A DNA stretch of 47,792 nt from an uncultured Eubacteriales bacterium (GCA_900550525.1 URSN01000003.1:1-47792); one strand, 5' to 3'. Positions 8,610 to 17,792 are shown, counted from the first letter of the stretch. Numbers and translations: made by a program. The notes: generated by a model from the letters alone, not told the origin.

Positions 8610-9239
8610 ATGTCATACGTTCCGGTACCAAATCCGACCCTTCAGCGGCTGCCCGCCTACCTTCAGTTCCTCAAGCGGCTGCAAAAGGAGGGCAGCAGGA
8701 CGGTATCCTGCAACTACATCGCGGCTGAAATGAACCTCAACCCCGTGCTCGTGCGCAAGGACCTTGCGGCGGTCAGCTCCGTCGGCGGCCGGCCGAAGAT
8801 CGGCTATCTGCTGGATAATCTCATCGTCGACGTCGAGCACTATCTCGGCTATGCGGAGACGTGCAAGGCCGTGCTTGCCGGCGCGGGGCATCTGGGCTGC
8901 GCGCTGCTGGCGTATCCGGGCTTCCCGGCCTACGGCGTGGAGATCGTTGCGGCGTTCGACCAGGACCCGACGCTCGTGGGCACGAAGATCGGCGACAAGC
9001 CGGTGCTCAGCTCCATCGAGCTGGCCGGCTGGTGCCGCGCGCATGACATTGAGCTGGGCATCATCACCGTGCCCGCGCCGCGCGCCCAGTCCGTGTGCGA
9101 CGCGATGGTGGCGGGCGGCATCCGCGGCATCTGGAACTTTGCGCCCGCGCATCTGCGCGTCCCGCCGGATATCCTGGTGCAGAACGAGGATATGGCCATC
9201 CCGCTGGCGCTGCTGTCCAAGCACATCAAGCAGCGGTAA
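8610..9239 (+). CDS. rex: Redox-sensing transcriptional repressor Rex
   Basis: Dimeric repressor that senses the NADH/NAD+ ratio and controls fermentation and respiration genes in Gram-positive bacteria. The 209-residue protein has the N-terminal winged helix (residues about 10-75, including AEMNLNPVLVRKDLA) and a Rossmann domain with GAGHLGCAL, then the conserved IGIITVPA-like and IWNFAP segments and the C-terminal swapped helix. Start 8610 (MSYVPVPNP) follows GGGAGG at good spacing; the open frame farther upstream runs through the promoter. Monocistronic, divergent from asd and convergent with the phosphoglycerate mutase gene. Confidence 0.95.
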   Translation: MSYVPVPNPTLQRLPAYLQFLKRLQKEGSRTVSCNYIAAEMNLNPVLVRKDLAAVSSVGGRPKIGYLLDNLIVDVEHYLGYAETCKAVLAGAGHLGCALLAYPGFPAYGVEIVAAFDQDPTLVGTKIGDKPVLSSIELAGWCRAHDIELGIITVPAPRAQSVCDAMVAGGIRGIWNFAPAHLRVPPDILVQNEDMAIPLALLSKHIKQR

Positions 9240-9285
9240 GCGGCCGCGCATCGCGCGCGCCCCTGCCGGGCCGATCCAAAAAAAC

Positions 9286-9322
9286 GGCCGGCGCCGCCCG
9301 CATCATGCGGGCGGCGCCGGCC
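9286..9322. terminator. Bidirectional terminator between rex and the apgM-like gene
   Basis: A perfect 17-base-pair stem with a TCA loop lies between two convergent genes. AAAAAAA lies on one side and TGTTTTCG on the other, so it can stop transcription from both directions. Confidence 0.85.
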
Positions 9323-9346
9323 TGTTTTCGTTTTCGCCTGCGCGCG

Positions 9347-10564
9347 TCAGTCCTGCCGCGCGCCGAGCAGCCGGTCCATCAGGCGGAATCCCTCCGGCTC
9401 GAACAGGCCCGTCGCCTGCGCGGCGGATTCGGTAAAGCGCGCGTCGCGCGCCGCGCCGTCGCCGCGGCGGTAGAGGGCGAAGGGGACCGGGTCGCCCGTG
9501 TGCGTACGCAGGCACAGCGGCGTGGGGTGGTCCGGCAGCAGCAGCGCCGCATAGTCCTCGCCCGCTGCGTCGAGGTAGGCGAGCACCGGCTGTACGATCT
9601 GCGCGTCGATCTGCTCGATGGCATACACCTTCTCGCGCACCTGCCCCTGGTGGCCGCACTCATCCGGCGCCTCCACGTGGATGTAGACCAGGTCGCATCC
9701 CGTCCGCAGCGCCTCGATGGCCGCCTGGCCCTTGCCGCTGAAATTGGTGTGGTAATTGCCCGTCGCGCCCTCCACATGGATGACGCGCATGCCGGCGCAC
9801 TTGCCGATGCCCTGGATGAGATCGACCGCGGAGATCACGCCGCCGCGCACGCCGCGCATCTGCGCAAACGGCTTGAGCGCGGGCTTTCTTCCCTCGCCCC
9901 AGAACCAGACGGCGTTGGCGGGCCGCTTGCCGGCGCGCATGCGCGCGGCGTTCACCGGGTGCTCCGCGAACGTGCGGTAGGAGAACTCCATCATCTCCCT
10001 CAGCAGCGACGCGTTCTGCCCCTCCGGCAGGCGGCCGCGCACGCTCCGGCCGGAGATGTCGTGCGGCGGCGTGAGGCGCGCGCCCGTCTCAGCGCGGCGC
10101 AGCACGAGGCACTGGCGGTAGGAGACGCCGGGGTACAGGCGCACGGCGTCCGAGCCAAAGCGCGCGTTGACCGCCTCGACCAGCTCGCGCGCCTCGGCCG
10201 AGGAGATCTCGCCCGCGCTGTAATCGACCATGTCCGCCGCCTCGAGCGCGGGCGCGTCCGACAGCGTGACCAGGTTGCAGCGGTAGGTCACGTCCGCCGC
10301 GTCCAGCTCGATGCCGATGCTCGCCGCCTCCAGCGGCGAGCGGCCGGAGTAATAGACGCGCGGGTCGTAGCCGAACACGGAGAGGTTCGCCGTGTCGCTG
10401 CCGGGGCTCATGCCCTCGGGCACGGTGCGCACCATGCCGAACGCGCCGTACTGCGCCATGCGGTCCATGCCCGGGTGGCGCGCCGCCTCCAGCGGCGTTT
10501 TCCCGCCCAGCTCCGGCACCGGCACGTCCGCCATGCCGTCGCCCAGGAAAATGACGTATTTCAT
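9347..10564 (-). CDS. Archaeal-type cofactor-independent phosphoglycerate mutase family protein; possibly a homoserine kinase
   Basis: Alkaline-phosphatase-superfamily protein of 405 residues. The N-terminus MKYVIFLGDGMADVPVPELGGKTPLE and the nucleophile-containing GSDTANLSVFGYDP are typical of the archaeal-type apgM family. C-terminal metal ligands are seen in HVEAPDECGHQG and LLPDHPTP. In bacteria a branch of this family has been proposed to be a homoserine kinase. Since a separate complete gpmI lies at 45293-46837, a second glycolytic mutase seems unneeded and the kinase role is a fair alternative. It overlaps the upstream methyltransferase gene by four bases (ATGA) and is last in a five-gene operon. 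Confidence 0.85.
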   Translation of the reverse strand: MKYVIFLGDGMADVPVPELGGKTPLEAARHPGMDRMAQYGAFGMVRTVPEGMSPGSDTANLSVFGYDPRVYYSGRSPLEAASIGIELDAADVTYRCNLVTLSDAPALEAADMVDYSAGEISSAEARELVEAVNARFGSDAVRLYPGVSYRQCLVLRRAETGARLTPPHDISGRSVRGRLPEGQNASLLREMMEFSYRTFAEHPVNAARMRAGKRPANAVWFWGEGRKPALKPFAQMRGVRGGVISAVDLIQGIGKCAGMRVIHVEGATGNYHTNFSGKGQAAIEALRTGCDLVYIHVEAPDECGHQGQVREKVYAIEQIDAQIVQPVLAYLDAAGEDYAALLLPDHPTPLCLRTHTGDPVPFALYRRGDGAARDARFTESAAQATGLFEPEGFRLMDRLLGARQD

Positions 10565-11712
10565 CGCTGTTCCCCTTTCTCTTTGCCATGCCTTGCGGCC
10601 GTGCGCGCCCCGCGCGGGGCGTAGCGGTACAGGCAGCAGGTCATGCCGCCGTTGCTCAGCTTGCGCCGCTGGTCCGCGCGCCGGCCGTATGCGCGCTCAA
10701 AGTCGCGGTAGCCCGTGATGATGTTGACCGACCAGCCGTCGAGCAGGTCGAACCGCCCGCGCATCAGGCGGTACAGTTCCTCCGCCGCGCGCCGGTCGAG
10801 CAGGCGCTCGCCGTAGGGCGGGTTGCACACGAGCACGCCGCCGCTGCGCGCGTCACAGAGCGTCTCCACGCGCCGCACGGCCCACTCCACCGTCACGCCC
10901 GCCTTTTGCGCGTGCCGCCGGCACAGCTCGATGCAGCGCGCGTCCGCATCGCTGCCGAGGATCTCGAGCCGCGCGGGGCGGATGCTGTCGCGCGCCTCCT
11001 CGCGTGCAAGGCGCCAGACGGCGCTTTCCACAAACGGCCAGCGCTCCGCCGCGAACGCGCGCATCAGGCCGGGCGCGCGGTTCTCGGCGATCATGGCCGC
11101 CTCGATGGGCATCGTGCCGGAACCGCACATGGGGTCGATGAGCGGCAGCTCCGCGCGGTAGCGCGCAAGCGTCACCACCGCCGCGCCCAGCGTTTCCGAC
11201 AGCGGCGCGGCGACGTTGTAGGTGCGGTAGCCGCGCCGGGCGAGGCCCGCGCCGCAGCAGTCGAGCGCAAGGGTCGCCTCGTCGCGCAGCAGCCCCGCCT
11301 CGACGATCACCTCCGCGCCGGTCTCCGGCACCACGTCGGTATGGTAGGCGGCCTTAAGGTTCTCCACGATCGCCTTTTTTACGATGCTCTGGCAGTCGGA
11401 TACGGAAAAGAGCGTGCTCTTGGCCGATTTGCCGTTGACGTGGATGCGCGCGTCGCGCGCGAGGAACGGCTTCCAGTCGAGCGCGCGCACGCCGTCGAAC
11501 AGCTCGCCGAACGTTTCGGCGCGGAACGAGCCCACCACGAGCAGCACCCGCTCCGCGGTGCGCAGCCACAGCAGCGAGCGCGCCATCGCGTCGAAGCCGC
11601 CGGTGAAAAAGACGCGCGCGTCCTCCACGCGCTCCACATCGAGCGCGAGCTGCCGCAGCTGCCGCGCAACGGTGGATTCCAGGCCGAGTTTGCACGTGGC
11701 GATAAACCGCAT
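10561..11712 (-). CDS. THUMP-domain class I SAM-dependent RNA methyltransferase (RlmL/YpsC type)
   Basis: Probably methylates guanine N2 in 23S rRNA, by analogy with the N-terminal half of RlmL and with Bacillus YpsC. In its 383 residues a short N-terminal region and THUMP domain (to about 160) are followed by a Rossmann methyltransferase with PLIDPMCGSGTMPIEAAMIA (SAM binding) and the catalytic VCNPPYGERL. The N-terminus MRFIATCKLGLES is typical. The ATG overlaps the stop codon of the TPR gene by one base (TGATG) with AAAGGAG before it, so the two genes are translationally coupled. The target base cannot be told from sequence alone. Confidence 0.9.
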   Translation of the reverse strand: MRFIATCKLGLESTVARQLRQLALDVERVEDARVFFTGGFDAMARSLLWLRTAERVLLVVGSFRAETFGELFDGVRALDWKPFLARDARIHVNGKSAKSTLFSVSDCQSIVKKAIVENLKAAYHTDVVPETGAEVIVEAGLLRDEATLALDCCGAGLARRGYRTYNVAAPLSETLGAAVVTLARYRAELPLIDPMCGSGTMPIEAAMIAENRAPGLMRAFAAERWPFVESAVWRLAREEARDSIRPARLEILGSDADARCIELCRRHAQKAGVTVEWAVRRVETLCDARSGGVLVCNPPYGERLLDRRAAEELYRLMRGRFDLLDGWSVNIITGYRDFERAYGRRADQRRKLSNGGMTCCLYRYAPRGARTAARHGKEKGEQR

Positions 11713-13412
11713 CAGGGCTCCTTTGCAAACGGTTCGAATTTGCTCACCGCGTTGTGCAGCCGCAAAAGCGAGACGCGGTAGCGCCGCGCGATCTCCGCCT
11801 CGTCCGGCGTCTCGCCGGCGCAGCGCCGGCCGAGCAGCTCGAGCGCCGCGGCAAAGGAGGCCTGCTGGTTGGTGGAGATGCGCGGGTATTTGCCGCCGCA
11901 CGCGTCCAGATAGCCGCGCAGGATGCGGATCGCGCTGAAGATGGCGTCCGGCGAGGCGGAAACGGCCAGCCCGGCCTCCATCTCGCCGAGCAGCCCCTGA
12001 TAGTCGGCCGGGAGCTTTGGCGCGCGCACGCGCACGTTGACATAGCCGCTGATCCACCGGTCGCTCAGGTAGACGCAGTACGGCTCCTTTGCGCCGAGGT
12101 ATTGCAGCATCAGCAGCGCCTCGCGCTTTGCGGCGTCCGGCTGATCGGTGCGCAGCGCAAAATCGCGCAAAATGCGCTCCGCGTCCGCATCGCCGATGGC
12201 CGCCAGCCGGCGCAGCAGGACGGATTTCGGCTTGCCGTCGGGCAGCGTCAGCGCCCAGACGAACAGGCTGCGCAGGCCGCGGTTCTCCTTCCATTTGCGC
12301 AGAAACTCCGCGGCCGGCTCCTCAAACAGCGCGTTCAGCCGGCGGAAGCGGCGGAACGCCTCGGCCGGCGGCACGCGGTATTCCGCCGTCCAGTGCCGTG
12401 CGGCGCCGTCGCGGCGGCCGCAGGCGTTGAAATAGTAGCGCGCCACCGTATCGTCCGGGTCGATGCTCAGCAGGCGGCGGTAGCAGGCGCGCGCCCCGTC
12501 TGCATCCCCCAGCCGGAAGCGGCAGCAGGCGTAGCGGTGCACGCGCTGCGCGTCGTAGGGCGTCAGCTGCACAAGGCGCTGGAGCGTCCTGCCCGCTTCC
12601 TCATGGCGCCCGCACGAGAGCTGTAATTGCGAGAGCGCGTCGAGCGCATCCTCGTCCTCCGGCAGGCGGGCGGCCAGCGCGTCCAGCCCGGCGTCGAGCG
12701 CCTGCTGCCGGCCGCTGGCGGAGAGCGCCCCGAGCTCGACGCAGCGCGCGGCCACGTCGCCCGGCGAGACGGTCAGCACCTCGCGCGAAAGCTCGAGCGC
12801 GCGTTCGGCGTCGCCCGCGCGCAGGCAGAACCCGGCAAGAAGGCCGCGCGCGCTTAGCGCGTGCGGCGCGGCTGCAAGCGGCGCAGTAAGCAGCGAGCGG
12901 GCAAGCGCCAGGTCGCCCCGCGCCGCGGCGCGGCGCGCATAGGCGGCGGCGGTCAGCGTGGCGGGCGTCTCGCCCGGCGGCGCGCCGGCGGCTTGCAAAA
13001 GCGCTTCCTCGTCGCAGAGCACATCGAGAAATTCCGCCGCGTCGTAGGCGTAGTAGCCGTCCGGCTCGAGGCGCAGGTATGTCTCCAGGTTCTCCTGCGC
13101 AAGGCGGAATTCGTGCATCCCGAAGTAGTTGTGCGCAAGGCCGAAATAGCTCTCCGGGTCCGGCTCGTTCATCGAGATATCGACCAGCAGCAGCCGGTTG
13201 CTCTCCTCAAAGCGCATCATCCGGCTCAGCAGCTCGGAGAGCGCAAGGCAGGAGTCAAGGTCGGCTGGGTCGCCGGCGTACGCCTTGCGGTAGGACTGCA
13301 CGGCGGCGAGCAGGTCGTTCTTGTCCAGATCCTTTGCGCCGCGCCGCAGGAAAAAATCCGTATCCTGCTCAAAGGGGAGGATCTTACCCTTCTTTGGCTG
13401 TTTCGTTTCCAT
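11712..13412 (-). CDS. TPR-repeat protein of unknown function
   Basis: A 566-residue cytoplasmic protein without a signal peptide or membrane segment. The first about 330 residues are helical repeats of TPR type, with motif traces such as NDLLAAVQSYRKAYAGDPADLDS, ESYFGLAHNYFGMHEFRLAQ and ADGARACYRRLLSIDPDD. The rest is helical without a recognisable domain; it includes the LRRLAAIGDADAERIL and LLMLQYLGAKEPY stretches. The start at 13412 is chosen over the ATG two codons upstream because AAAGGG is then at a proper distance. It overlaps the 3' end of hslO by 29 bases and the next gene by one. The conserved context with Hsp33 and an rRNA methyltransferase suggests a scaffold role, but this is only inference. 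Confidence 0.85.
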   Translation of the reverse strand: METKQPKKGKILPFEQDTDFFLRRGAKDLDKNDLLAAVQSYRKAYAGDPADLDSCLALSELLSRMMRFEESNRLLLVDISMNEPDPESYFGLAHNYFGMHEFRLAQENLETYLRLEPDGYYAYDAAEFLDVLCDEEALLQAAGAPPGETPATLTAAAYARRAAARGDLALARSLLTAPLAAAPHALSARGLLAGFCLRAGDAERALELSREVLTVSPGDVAARCVELGALSASGRQQALDAGLDALAARLPEDEDALDALSQLQLSCGRHEEAGRTLQRLVQLTPYDAQRVHRYACCRFRLGDADGARACYRRLLSIDPDDTVARYYFNACGRRDGAARHWTAEYRVPPAEAFRRFRRLNALFEEPAAEFLRKWKENRGLRSLFVWALTLPDGKPKSVLLRRLAAIGDADAERILRDFALRTDQPDAAKREALLMLQYLGAKEPYCVYLSDRWISGYVNVRVRAPKLPADYQGLLGEMEAGLAVSASPDAIFSAIRILRGYLDACGGKYPRISTNQQASFAAALELLGRRCAGETPDEAEIARRYRVSLLRLHNAVSKFEPFAKEP

Positions 13413-14301
13413 GCACATTCCCTTTCGCCCGCTCCAGCAGCGCGCCGAGCTGCTCTGCGGTGAACCGGTAGCAGGCGTTGCAGAAGTGACAGCGGATCTC
13501 CGCACCCCCGTCGCGCTCGATCATATCGGTCAGCTCGTCCGCGCCCACGGCGATGAGCGCGCTCTCCACGCGCGCGCGCGTGCAGTCGCACCTGAGCGCG
13601 GGGACGGATCGCTCCGTCACGGCAAAACCGAGCCCGTCGAACATCGCGGCCGCCGCGTCCTCCAGCGCGGTCCCGGCGTCCAGCCGGCCGGCCAGCGTGG
13701 CGATCGCCGCCGCGCGCGATTGCAGTTCATCGATCACCGTGTCCGGGCAGCCGGGCAGCGGCTGCACGAGCATGCCGCCCGCCGCGCGCACCCGTCCGCT
13801 CGCCGCGTCCATGCGCACGCCGAGATAGACCAGCGACGGCTGCTGCTCGCTCACGGTAAAATACTGGGCAAAATCCTCCGCGACCTCGCCGGAAACGAGG
13901 TTGCAAACGCCCACGTACGGCTCGCCGCCGGGCAGGTCGCGCACGACGGTCAGCCGGCCGCTGCGGCCGACATAGCCGCCCACGTCGAGCTTGCCCGCCG
14001 CCGTGGGCGGCAGCTCCACGGCCGGGTTGGCCGCATAGCCCTTGACCACGGGGCCGGGCGCGCCGGTGCAGACGAGGCTGCCGGCCGGCCCGTCGCCGCG
14101 CAGGATGGTGGAGATGCGGTCGCCCTCGTTTTTGAGCTGGGAGGCCATCATGGCCGTCATCATCAGCTGGCGGCCCAGCGCCGCCGTCGCCACGCGGGAG
14201 AGCCCGTGCAGCTCCCTTGCCGCGGCGACGAGTTCGCCGCCGCTGCTGGCCGCCGCGCGGGCGGCGCCGTCGGCGATGAGCGCGTGAATCAGCGTATCCA
14301 T
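13384..14301 (-). CDS. hslO: Redox-regulated chaperone Hsp33
   Basis: Holdase chaperone activated by oxidative unfolding, protecting cytoplasmic proteins during oxidative stress. The 305-residue protein has the N-terminal core starting MDTLIHALIADGAARA and the C-terminal zinc centre with CDC near residue 235 and CHFC about 30 residues later, the classic CXC...CXXC arrangement. AAGGATG precedes the ATG at 14301. Cotranscribed with the methyltransferase upstream and the TPR protein downstream. In an anaerobe a second redox-responsive gene close to rex is of interest but may be chance. Confidence 0.95.
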   Translation of the reverse strand: MDTLIHALIADGAARAAASSGGELVAAARELHGLSRVATAALGRQLMMTAMMASQLKNEGDRISTILRGDGPAGSLVCTGAPGPVVKGYAANPAVELPPTAAGKLDVGGYVGRSGRLTVVRDLPGGEPYVGVCNLVSGEVAEDFAQYFTVSEQQPSLVYLGVRMDAASGRVRAAGGMLVQPLPGCPDTVIDELQSRAAAIATLAGRLDAGTALEDAAAAMFDGLGFAVTERSVPALRCDCTRARVESALIAVGADELTDMIERDGGAEIRCHFCNACYRFTAEQLGALLERAKGNVHGNETAKEG

Positions 14302-14321
14302 AGCGTTAACATCCTTCCCGG

Positions 14322-15083
14322 TCAGCCGTCCAGCCGCCGGCAAACGTATTGTGCCCGTTCCGTCCGCGCGCCCGCAGGCGCGTCCGTCAGGCCGTCGTAT
14401 ACCCCCTCGACGGCAAACCCGCATCCGGCCAGCGCGCTTTTGAGCTCCCGGTCGGAGTGGGCGCGCTGCACGTGCACCTCGTCAAAGCGCGCATAGCGGC
14501 CGTCCGGCTGCGGCAGGAAACAGTTGAGCCGCATCTCGAGGAGCTTTTGCTCCGGGTCGTAGGCGTTGCGCCAGAGATAGGTGCACGCGGGCAGGTCCTC
14601 GCCAAAGCAGTTGCCGCCCAGCACCTGCGCCAGCTTGTAGCGCGTGGACACGTCGAACAGCAGCGCGCCGCCGGGGCGCAGCGCAGCATGCGCCGCGCGG
14701 AAAAAGGCGGTGAGCGCCGCGCGCGAGGTCAGGTAATTGACGCCGTCGCATGCGCACACGATCGCGTCCATCGGCCGGTGGAAGCGCAGCGCGCGCAGGT
14801 CCATCTGCACAAACGGGATGGAAAGCCCGCTCCGGCGCGCCTTTTCCTGCGCCACGCGCAGCATGTCGGCCGACAGGTCGGCGCCCGTCATGCGGTAGCC
14901 GCGCTGCGCCAGGCGCACCGTCAGCGCGCCCGTGCCGCAGGCAGCGTCCGCCACGGCCGCGCCCGCCGGCGCGGCGAGCGCCGCACGAAGCAGCGCGTCC
15001 AGCCGCTGCGCCCAGCGGTCGTAGGGCACGTCGTGCATCAGCGCGTCATAGACCGCTGCAAACGCCGTATAGGGCGCGTCCAT
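14322..15083 (-). CDS. Class I SAM-dependent methyltransferase
   Basis: A 253-residue methyltransferase of the small-molecule (methyltransferase 25-like) type: YTAFAAVYDALMHDVPYDRW at the N-terminus, SAM-binding VADAACGTGALTVRLA (around residue 41), the acidic end of beta-2 in GADLS and MDAIVCACDGVNYL. The substrate cannot be inferred. First gene of the minus-strand operon that continues into hslO after 20 bases. AAAGGAG precedes the start, and the upstream in-frame extension is discarded because it runs through the promoter. Confidence 0.88.
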   Translation of the reverse strand: MDAPYTAFAAVYDALMHDVPYDRWAQRLDALLRAALAAPAGAAVADAACGTGALTVRLAQRGYRMTGADLSADMLRVAQEKARRSGLSIPFVQMDLRALRFHRPMDAIVCACDGVNYLTSRAALTAFFRAAHAALRPGGALLFDVSTRYKLAQVLGGNCFGEDLPACTYLWRNAYDPEQKLLEMRLNCFLPQPDGRYARFDEVHVQRAHSDRELKSALAGCGFAVEGVYDGLTDAPAGARTERAQYVCRRLDG

Positions 15084-15126
15084 GGCCGCTCCTTTCCCGG
15101 CAGAGCCCGAGGTTCGTATTGGCATC

Positions 15127-15156
15127 ATTGTACACCCTTTTGCATGGCCGTGTAAA
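15127..15156 (-). promoter_or_regulatory. Promoter of the methyltransferase-hslO-TPR-rlm-apgM operon
   Basis: TTTACA (15156-15151), an 18-base spacer and TACAAT (15132-15127) on the minus strand lie about 44 bases before the first start codon. Confidence 0.6.
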
Positions 15157-15175
15157 CCCTGCCCGCGCCGCCGGG

Positions 15176-15210
15176 GAAAAACGGCGGGCCGCCACGCGGG
15201 CGGCCCGTTC
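15176..15210 (-). terminator. degV terminator
   Basis: On the minus strand GGGCCGCC and GGCGGCCC pair around CGCGT and are followed by CGCCGTTTTTCC, about 30 bases after the degV stop. Confidence 0.7.
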
Positions 15211-15236
15211 GCGGTGCGGCGCAGCTGCGCCGCGGC

Positions 15237-16103
15237 TCATTGCGCCTTGGTGACGAACAGCACGCCCAGCGTGTTCGGCCCGCAATGGGCGCTGATGCTG
15301 CAGCTGGCCTGCGTGATGAACGACTCGCGGAACGGCTGGAGCGAGAGCACCAGGTCGCGGATCTCCTGCAGCAGCGCGTCGTCCATGCCGGAGTGCGTGA
15401 CGAACACGCGGTCGAGCTGGATGTCGTCGCGGCCCTCGAGCTGGTCGTGGACGTACTTTTTGAGCACGCGCGGCAGCTTGCCGGTATATTTCTTGCCGAC
15501 GCTCATGCGCCCGCATTCGGCCACCTGCACCACGATGCCCGGCTTGAGGCCGAGCAGGTTGGCGCCGATGTGCGCAAGCGAGGAGCAGCGGCCGCTTGCG
15601 TGCAGGAATTCGAGCGTATCGAGCACGAAGCTCGCGCTGATGCGCGGCGCAAGCGCCTCGAGCTCCGCTGCGATCTGCGCGGCGTCCATGCCGGCGCGGA
15701 TGCGCTCGCCCGCCTCGCAGACCATGTGCCCAAAGCCCGTGGACAGGTTGCGCGAGTCCACCACGTGCACGCCGCCGCCGAGCGATTCGCCGGCGAGCCG
15801 GGCGTTCTGGAACGAGCTGGACAGCCCGGACCCGAGCGAGATGTGGAGCACCTCGTACCCCTGCTCCACAAAGGGGCGGAAATAGGCCGCGTACTCCGCC
15901 GGGTTGCTGGCGGCCGTCTTGGGCAGCGCCTTGCGCTCGTACCAGGCGCGGTACAGGTCCTCCGGGCAGATATCGACCCCGTCGGTATATTGCTTTCCTT
16001 CCAGCAGCACATGCAGCGGATATAGCGAGACGTGGTAGCGTTCTTGCAGCTCGGGGCCGATGTCGCAGGACATGTCGGCGCTGAGCAGGATCGGTTTTTC
16101 CAT
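15237..16103 (-). CDS. DegV family fatty-acid-binding protein
   Basis: DegV proteins bind a fatty acid, and the Staphylococcus FakB relatives present it to the kinase FakA for phosphorylation. The 288-residue protein has the N-terminal SADMSCDIGPEL segment, the TAASNPAEYAAYF helix, the lipid-binding loop HISLGSGLSSSFQNA and the later LDTLEFLHASGRCS and ITQASCSISAHCGPNTLG segments, all in family order. No fakA is in the window. The start at 16103 is the first ATG of the frame after the promoter. Monocistronic, divergent from the permease. Confidence 0.9.
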   Translation of the reverse strand: MEKPILLSADMSCDIGPELQERYHVSLYPLHVLLEGKQYTDGVDICPEDLYRAWYERKALPKTAASNPAEYAAYFRPFVEQGYEVLHISLGSGLSSSFQNARLAGESLGGGVHVVDSRNLSTGFGHMVCEAGERIRAGMDAAQIAAELEALAPRISASFVLDTLEFLHASGRCSSLAHIGANLLGLKPGIVVQVAECGRMSVGKKYTGKLPRVLKKYVHDQLEGRDDIQLDRVFVTHSGMDDALLQEIRDLVLSLQPFRESFITQASCSISAHCGPNTLGVLFVTKAQ

Positions 16104-16135
16104 TTTGACTTGCCCTCGCTTTCAGAGTCTTACTT

Positions 16136-16164
16136 ATCCTATCAGGTTTTTTGCGGCCCGTCAA
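16136..16164 (-). promoter_or_regulatory. degV promoter
   Basis: TTGACG (16164-16159), a 17-base spacer and TAGGAT (16141-16136) on the minus strand, about 30 bases upstream of the degV ATG. Confidence 0.7.
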
Positions 16165-16188
16165 TGCGTCCGCCGCCGGGCGCGGGGT

Positions 16189-16217
16189 TTGACAAGCGCC
16201 GCGCTTTCCTGTATATT
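16189..16217 (+). promoter_or_regulatory. Promoter of the amino acid permease gene
   Basis: A perfect TTGACA (16189-16194), 17-base spacer and TATATT (16212-16217). It lies back to back with the degV promoter, with 24 bases between the two -35 boxes. The leader before the permease start is about 100 nt. Confidence 0.75.
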
Positions 16218-16323
16218 TTTACATTATACGCTTCCACAGCCGCAGATCGCAGGCCGCAGCGCCGGGACGCCTGGGCCGGAGAAAAAACTGAATTGAGGAT
16301 GGGTGTATACGTTGGAGCAGAAA

Positions 16324-17724
16324 ATGCATAAAAAGTACGGTCTGCTGACGGCCATCGCCATGGTCGTCGGCACGGTCATGGGTTCGGGCGTGTTCTTCAA
16401 GGCGGAGGCGGTGCTCACCCGCGCGGGCGGCGACCTGTTCGCCGGCGTGCTCGCCTGGGGCATGGGCGGCCTCATCATGGTCGTGTGCGCGTACACGTTT
16501 TCCATCATGGCGTCCAAGTATTCCTATGTCAACGGCATCGTGGATTATGCGGAGATGGCCGTCGGCACGCGCTACGGGTACATGGTCGCCTGGTTCCTGA
16601 CGACGATCTACTATCCGGCCATGACCTCGGTGCTCGCCTGGCTCTCGGCGCGCTACCTGTGCGTGCTGCTCGGCTTTTCCATCGCCGGGGCGGAGTGCCT
16701 GTGCCTGAGCTGCCTGTTCCTGGTCGGCAGCTACGCGGTCAACGCGCTCTCGCCCAAGCTTGCCGGCAGGGTGCAGGTGTCCACCACGGTCATCAAGCTC
16801 ATCCCGCTGCTGCTGATGGCGTTTGTGGGCACCGTCGCAGGGCTCAGCAACGGCGTGCTGGTGGAGAACTTCACCGCCCCGCTCACCTCCGCGCAGATTG
16901 CGGATGCGTTTGCCGCCGCCGGCAAGACGTATACGCCCGCGGCGGACCCGCTGCTCTCCTCGCTGGTGGCGACGGCGTTTGCCTACGAGGGGTGGATCAT
17001 CACCACGTGCATCAACGCGGAGCTGCACGATTCCAAGAAGAACCTGCCGCGCGCGCTGGTCATCGGCACGCTGATCGTCGCAGCCATCTATATCCTCTAT
17101 TACCTGGGCCTCAACGGCGGCATCGACAAGCTGCGCCTCATGGTCAGCGGCGAGGCGGGCGCGCGCGAGGCGTTCGTGCAGGTGTTCTCCCCGGTGGGGG
17201 GCACGCTGCTGGGCGTGTTCATCGTCATCTCGTGCCTGGGCACGCTCAACGGCCTGATGCTCGGCACCACGCGCGGGGCGTATGCGCTCGCGGTGCGCGG
17301 CATGGGGCCAAAGCCCGAGCTGTTCAGGCAGGTGGACCCGGTGACGGACATGCCCACCAATTCCGCCGTGGGCGGCCTGCTGCTGAGCGCGGTGTGGCTG
17401 GTCTATTTCTTCGGCGCGAACCTCGCCCCGTCGTCCTGGTTCAGCCCGGTCACGTTCGACTCGTCCGAGCTGCCGGTCATCACGATCTACGCCATGTATA
17501 TCCCCATCTTCGTGCTCTTCATGCGGCGGGAGCGGGAGCTCAGGCCCTTCAAGCGCTTCGTCATGCCGGCGGCGTCCATCGCCTGCTCGCTGTTCATGGT
17601 CTATGCGGCGGTGGTGGCGCACGGCGTCGCGGTGGCCTGGTATCTGGCGCTGTATGCGCTCGTCATGGCGGTGGGGCTGCTGCTGCTGCGCGGCCGCCGC
17701 GCCGCGCCGGGCGCCGGACGGTAG
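16324..17724 (+). CDS. APC-superfamily amino acid permease
   Basis: Integral membrane transporter with about 12 hydrophobic segments over 466 residues. The first helix carries the APC substrate-binding glycine motif IAMVVGTVMGSGVFFKA, and AFAYEGWIITTCINAEL followed by SKKNLPRALVIG is the helix 6 and loop region seen in Ser/Thr-type exchangers and related permeases. The substrate is not certain. ATG 16324 has GGAG seven bases upstream; GTG at 16303 with GAGG is the alternative, adding seven residues. Single-gene unit ending in a strong hairpin terminator. Confidence 0.88.
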   Translation: MHKKYGLLTAIAMVVGTVMGSGVFFKAEAVLTRAGGDLFAGVLAWGMGGLIMVVCAYTFSIMASKYSYVNGIVDYAEMAVGTRYGYMVAWFLTTIYYPAMTSVLAWLSARYLCVLLGFSIAGAECLCLSCLFLVGSYAVNALSPKLAGRVQVSTTVIKLIPLLLMAFVGTVAGLSNGVLVENFTAPLTSAQIADAFAAAGKTYTPAADPLLSSLVATAFAYEGWIITTCINAELHDSKKNLPRALVIGTLIVAAIYILYYLGLNGGIDKLRLMVSGEAGAREAFVQVFSPVGGTLLGVFIVISCLGTLNGLMLGTTRGAYALAVRGMGPKPELFRQVDPVTDMPTNSAVGGLLLSAVWLVYFFGANLAPSSWFSPVTFDSSELPVITIYAMYIPIFVLFMRRERELRPFKRFVMPAASIACSLFMVYAAVVAHGVAVAWYLALYALVMAVGLLLLRGRRAAPGAGR

Positions 17725-17792
17725 AAAAACGCGCGGGTGCGGTCCGCCCGGCGTCGGGCCGCGCCCGGCCGCAAGCGCAAGCCATGGAACCC

